Of a DNA stretch of 64,000 nt, positions 61,865-64,000 are shown piece after piece. Origin of the DNA: Paenibacillus xylanexedens (GTDB taxonomy: Bacteria > Bacillota > Bacilli > Paenibacillales > Paenibacillaceae). Positions within the stretch are counted from its first letter, which is position 1; each line of letters opens with the position of its first letter. The stretch is from contig NZ_VEBF01000001.1 in NCBI RefSeq assembly GCF_007676705.1, positions 1,178,001 through 1,242,000 of the forward strand. Direction: 5' to 3'. Position numbers and translations under genes: made by a program. The notes below the pieces were generated by a model. That model saw nothing but the letters and a program-made list of their open reading frames with translations, was not told where the DNA came from and did not search any database.

Positions 61865-62476
61865 ATGCAAAACTGGATAACCGATTTCATGGAACAATAC
61901 GGCTACATAGGCATTGCACTCATTATTGCTCTTGAGAACGTATTTCCCCCAATTCCATCTGAAATCATCTTGCCGTTTGGCGGATTCATGACCACTTATA
62001 CCAGTCTCACCCTTCCAGGTGTTATTATTGCCGCTACCATCGGCTCGGTCCTTGGCGCTGTGCTCCTGTATGGCATTGGACTACTCATTGACGTCGAACG
62101 CCTTGAAAAAATTGTGGAACGCTGGGGACATGTTCTGCGCATCAAAAAAGAGGATATTCACCGTGTCGATGCATGGTTTGACAAATATGGCATGTGGACC
62201 GTATTGTTCTGTCGAATGGTCCCCCTTGTCCGTAGTCTCATCTCCATTCCTGCAGGCATGTCCAACATGAAATTTGGTTTATTCCTTCTCTTTACAACCA
62301 TTGGTACATTGGTATGGAATATTATTCTTGTCTCTGTTGGCGCTGCGCTCGGCGCATCATGGGAGAGCATTTTGCACTTTATGGACGTCTATTCCATTGT
62401 CGTGTATGTTATTTTGGCCATCATTGTTATCGGATGTATTATCTGGTGGATCAGACGTAGCAAAAAGCAGAAATAA
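61865..62476 (+). CDS. DedA-family membrane protein
   Basis: 203 residues from the ATG at 61865; AAAGGAGA lies 5 bases before it. Four or more hydrophobic segments form the DedA/SNARE-associated fold: ENVFPPIPSEIILPFGG with the conserved acidic residue, and FCRMVPLVRSLISIPAGMS with the conserved Arg and Gly/Pro. DedA proteins affect membrane lipid recycling, and some flip undecaprenyl phosphate or phosphatidylethanolamine. It is monocistronic and convergent with the cobU-like gene. Confidence 0.93.
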   Translation: MQNWITDFMEQYGYIGIALIIALENVFPPIPSEIILPFGGFMTTYTSLTLPGVIIAATIGSVLGAVLLYGIGLLIDVERLEKIVERWGHVLRIKKEDIHRVDAWFDKYGMWTVLFCRMVPLVRSLISIPAGMSNMKFGLFLLFTTIGTLVWNIILVSVGAALGASWESILHFMDVYSIVVYVILAIIVIGCIIWWIRRSKKQK

Positions 62477-62498
62477 ATAATGACAGACTCAATAAATA

Positions 62499-62535
62499 AA
62501 GCCTCCTTGCCACCATTTCGTGGTCGAGGAGGCTT
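62499..62535. terminator. Shared terminator between dedA and the cobU-like gene
   Basis: AAGCCTCCT and AGGAGGCTT pair with an internal CCAC/GTGG stem. T-rich tracts lie on both sides. Confidence 0.88.
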
Positions 62536-62563
62536 CTTCATATCACCCGTTTATGTCATCTCG

Positions 62564-63106
62564 CTACCGTTCATCTTCATCCCGCATTCCCTGACGCTTA
62601 AGATCGATAGCCAGACCGGATACCAGCATGTACATCTTTTCAGCACGTGTCTGCAGCATCCGGTTAACCGAAGCCATTCTCGCTGTAAATATTCGTTCTT
62701 CCTCTGTAGGATGCAATGTGCCATGCATTTCATTGGTAATCACAAGCAACTTCCCCTGATAAGACAATAATGCATCAAGCAAAAGCTGTGTCTCTGCACG
62801 CTGGTGATTCAGATCCTCTGTGGCCCTGAAGCCGGCAGCCATCCATGAGGTAAGACTGTCTACAATTACAATTCGCTGATCCGCCAAAAACAGATTGGAT
62901 TCCCGATTAATCTGGGTGATCACCTCTGTCAGATGCTGACCGTTCCCGGCATGAATGGCACGATAATGAGCGGATGGCAATTCGGGAATAACGGGATCAT
63001 GATCACCAGTGGATAAATATACGCCCTCCCGGCTAATCCCGGCTGCGTACTTGAGGGCAAACCGGGTTTTACCACTACCTATGCCGCCTGTGACCGTAAT
63101 CAACAA
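62564..63106 (-). CDS. cobU: Adenosylcobinamide kinase / guanylyltransferase-like (CobU/CobP)
   Basis: 180 residues. The P-loop is VTGGIGSGKTRFA at the N-terminus, a Walker B-like stretch is IVIVDSLTSWM, and LLVITNEMHGTLHPTEEER corresponds to the conserved VSNEVG-type motif of CobU, with Glu-Met-His replacing the usual Glu-Val-Gly. That change near the active site may alter function, so a CobU-like role is likely but not certain. The start is a TTG with GGAGGG 7 bases before it. It belongs to the nucleotide-loop assembly of cobalamin. No other cob gene is adjacent. Confidence 0.8.
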   Translation of the reverse strand: MLITVTGGIGSGKTRFALKYAAGISREGVYLSTGDHDPVIPELPSAHYRAIHAGNGQHLTEVITQINRESNLFLADQRIVIVDSLTSWMAAGFRATEDLNHQRAETQLLLDALLSYQGKLLVITNEMHGTLHPTEEERIFTARMASVNRMLQTRAEKMYMLVSGLAIDLKRQGMRDEDER

Positions 63107-63143
63107 TCCGCTTCCCTCCTTCCGTAGCCATTCTGTATTTCGT

Positions 63144-63695
63144 TTACTCTGTTAGCGCCTTCAGCACTTTTTTGGATTCTTCGACATTGGAAGCTGATAC
63201 CGGAATGGTGGCAAATAGATTACTTGCAGCATATTCTACATCTTTAAACATCTTCATGTCTTCGAGTGGAATGCCGTAAAGATGTGATTCTTGCTTGAGA
63301 TCTGAACCTGCATCTCCTTCACCTTGCTCCACTAAGACCCCACCTTCAAATACACCACGTTCATACTTCTTGGGATCAAAGGTATCATCAAGCGGAACAT
63401 TGGAACCATTACTTCCGTATTGTTTCATGTCGGATTCAGGCAATATGAAGATATCATGTCCCCCAGCCGCATACTCTACCATAATTTTCTGAACATCATA
63501 CATCGCACTGGTGATCACTTCCACCTTGGGCTCCTCGCCAAGTTTCTGTTGCAGATTGGCCTGCAACTGCTCCGAGATCACAGATGGATTTCCTTGGTTA
63601 TCAATGATAAAAACGGAAAATCCATCCTTTCCCCCACAACCAGCCAACAAAAAAATAACAGAAATGATCGCAGTAAGCCCCCAAAATCTCTTCAT
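63144..63695 (-). CDS. Predicted lipoprotein of unknown function
   Basis: 183 residues. The signal peptide ends in the lipobox LLAGC (Cys20). The mature part is mixed alpha/beta (VFIIDNQGNPSVISEQLQAN, then VEVITSAMYDVQKIM and DIFILPESDMKQYG), which looks like a small type 1/2 solute-binding-like domain, but no family is recognised. GGGGGAACTGG precedes the ATG. It lies 37 bases upstream of the cobU-like gene on the same strand and may be co-transcribed with it. Confidence 0.75.
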   Translation of the reverse strand: MKRFWGLTAIISVIFLLAGCGGKDGFSVFIIDNQGNPSVISEQLQANLQQKLGEEPKVEVITSAMYDVQKIMVEYAAGGHDIFILPESDMKQYGSNGSNVPLDDTFDPKKYERGVFEGGVLVEQGEGDAGSDLKQESHLYGIPLEDMKMFKDVEYAASNLFATIPVSASNVEESKKVLKALTE

Positions 63696-63792
63696 TCCAG
63701 TTCCCCCTTTAGTCTCCTATGTCCAATATATCACAATTGTTCCACGCAAAAAAATAACCTGGCTTATCGGGGGATATCCTTTGCTCTACACA

Positions 63793-63818
63793 CAAAAAAG
63801 AAGACCCTCTCAGGTCTC
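63793..63818 (-). terminator. Terminator after the Spo0E-like gene
   Basis: AGACC and GGTCT pair around six bases, followed by TTCTTTTTTG on the minus strand. A GAAACGTTTC palindrome lies between it and the stop (63838-63847) with no clear role. Confidence 0.65.
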
Positions 63819-63863
63819 CTTTTCTAACTCCATTAACGAAACGTTTCAAATCCAGCGAAAACG

Positions 63864-64000
63864 TTATTTCCCTTTAATCGGGTTAGCCTTCATGTATTCA
63901 TTAATCTTTAGATCCAGCAAACTGCTGATTTCAATTACAATATCGGATGTGAATGATTTCTCTTCAAGGAAGATCTGTTCCATCTTGCGACGAAGCATAT
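63864..64000 (-). CDS. Spo0E-family aspartyl-phosphate phosphatase (possibly cut by window edge)
   Basis: Direct translation gives at least 44 residues ending KANPIKGK before a TAA. The pattern SFTSDIVIEISSLLDLKINE fits the Spo0E family motif (Ser-x-x-Leu-Asp with Ile/Leu spacing). Such small helical proteins remove phosphate from Spo0A and delay sporulation. An ATG lies at 63998, so the gene may be complete or continue beyond the window; the ribosome site cannot be seen. Confidence 0.7.
   Translation of the reverse strand, partial: MLRRKMEQIFLEEKSFTSDIVIEISSLLDLKINEYMKANPIKGK

Noticed and set aside
63055..63070. Possible one-base excess in the A-run at the start of the cobU-like gene
   Set aside because: Reading by eye, the run at 63059-63062 seemed one base longer than the frame allows. 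The P-loop and the rest of the protein read well as one frame, so I treat this as a possible counting error or homopolymer error. Check with raw reads.
63838..63847. GAAACGTTTC palindrome near the right edge as an operator
   Set aside because: It lies downstream of a stop codon and before a terminator, with no promoter near it; probably chance.
1..64000. Search for rRNA, tRNA, insertion sequences, prophage genes, attachment sites and CRISPR
   Set aside because: None recognised. No transposase, integrase, long terminal repeat or tRNA-like clover-leaf was seen by eye; a tRNAscan and ISfinder run would be decisive.

Overview
The window looks like chromosomal DNA of a spore-forming, soil- or plant-associated Firmicute, most likely Paenibacillus. 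The evidence is family-level: a ytxC-thrS neighbourhood with a T-box, a gamma-type SASP gene behind a sigma-G promoter, AbrB, PrkA, a Spo0E-like fragment, LiaFSR, S-box-controlled methionine genes, a secreted multidomain GH10 xylanase and a LacI-controlled oligosaccharide operon. No rRNA, tRNA, phage, insertion sequence or CRISPR was seen. Most genes are on the minus strand.

Layout. 1-6 kb: the start of an MHYT membrane sensor gene, a secreted CBM22-GH10-CBM9-CBM9 xylanase with a cre-like operator on its promoter, a LacI regulator and a globin-coupled (HemAT-like) sensor. 6-15 kb: prkA, a DUF2161 nuclease-like protein, azoR, a PLP aminotransferase, an atypical NarL-type regulator, then a plus-strand envelope cluster (coiled-coil membrane protein, phosphodiester glycosidase, 34-aa membrane microprotein). 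14-23 kb: a six-gene operon (esterase, two permeases, binding lipoprotein, GH3 glycosidase, LacI regulator) with a promoter and two matching 24-bp operators, and a divergent serine hydrolase. 23-30 kb: abrB, trmL, serC, a GSI-beta-like glutamine synthetase with a perfect GlnR/TnrA box, DAHP synthase and ispH.

30-41 kb is envelope stress and sporulation: an OmpR-type two-component system beside an HtrA protease, liaF-liaS-liaR, sspE, a 3D-domain protein, thrS with its T-box, and ytxC. 41-48 kb: a small unknown membrane protein, a KhtTU-like K+/H+ antiporter pair, a YitT protein, and a two-gene unit that looks like an L-galactose oxidation module. 48-64 kb: mqnC (futalosine menaquinone route), a SAM-riboswitch metA-metI-metC operon, corA, an HRDC protein, a ROK kinase, a MOSC protein, a second phosphodiester glycosidase overlapping a 5'-3' exonuclease gene, a YusI-like protein preceded by a 16-bp tandem repeat, RluA-type pseudouridine synthase, PduO-type cobalamin adenosyltransferase, DedA, CobU, a lipoprotein and a Spo0E-like fragment.

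Most genes belong to known families. The best leads for something less described are the L-galactose-type pair (45.6-47.6 kb), the 12.6-14.3 kb envelope cluster, the GSI-beta glutamine synthetase in a Firmicute under a GlnR-type box, and the operator architecture of the glycan operon. I did not find a convincing new defence or mobile system. Several starts below were moved from the longest open frame to an internal ATG/GTG with a better-spaced Shine-Dalgarno sequence; each case is stated.
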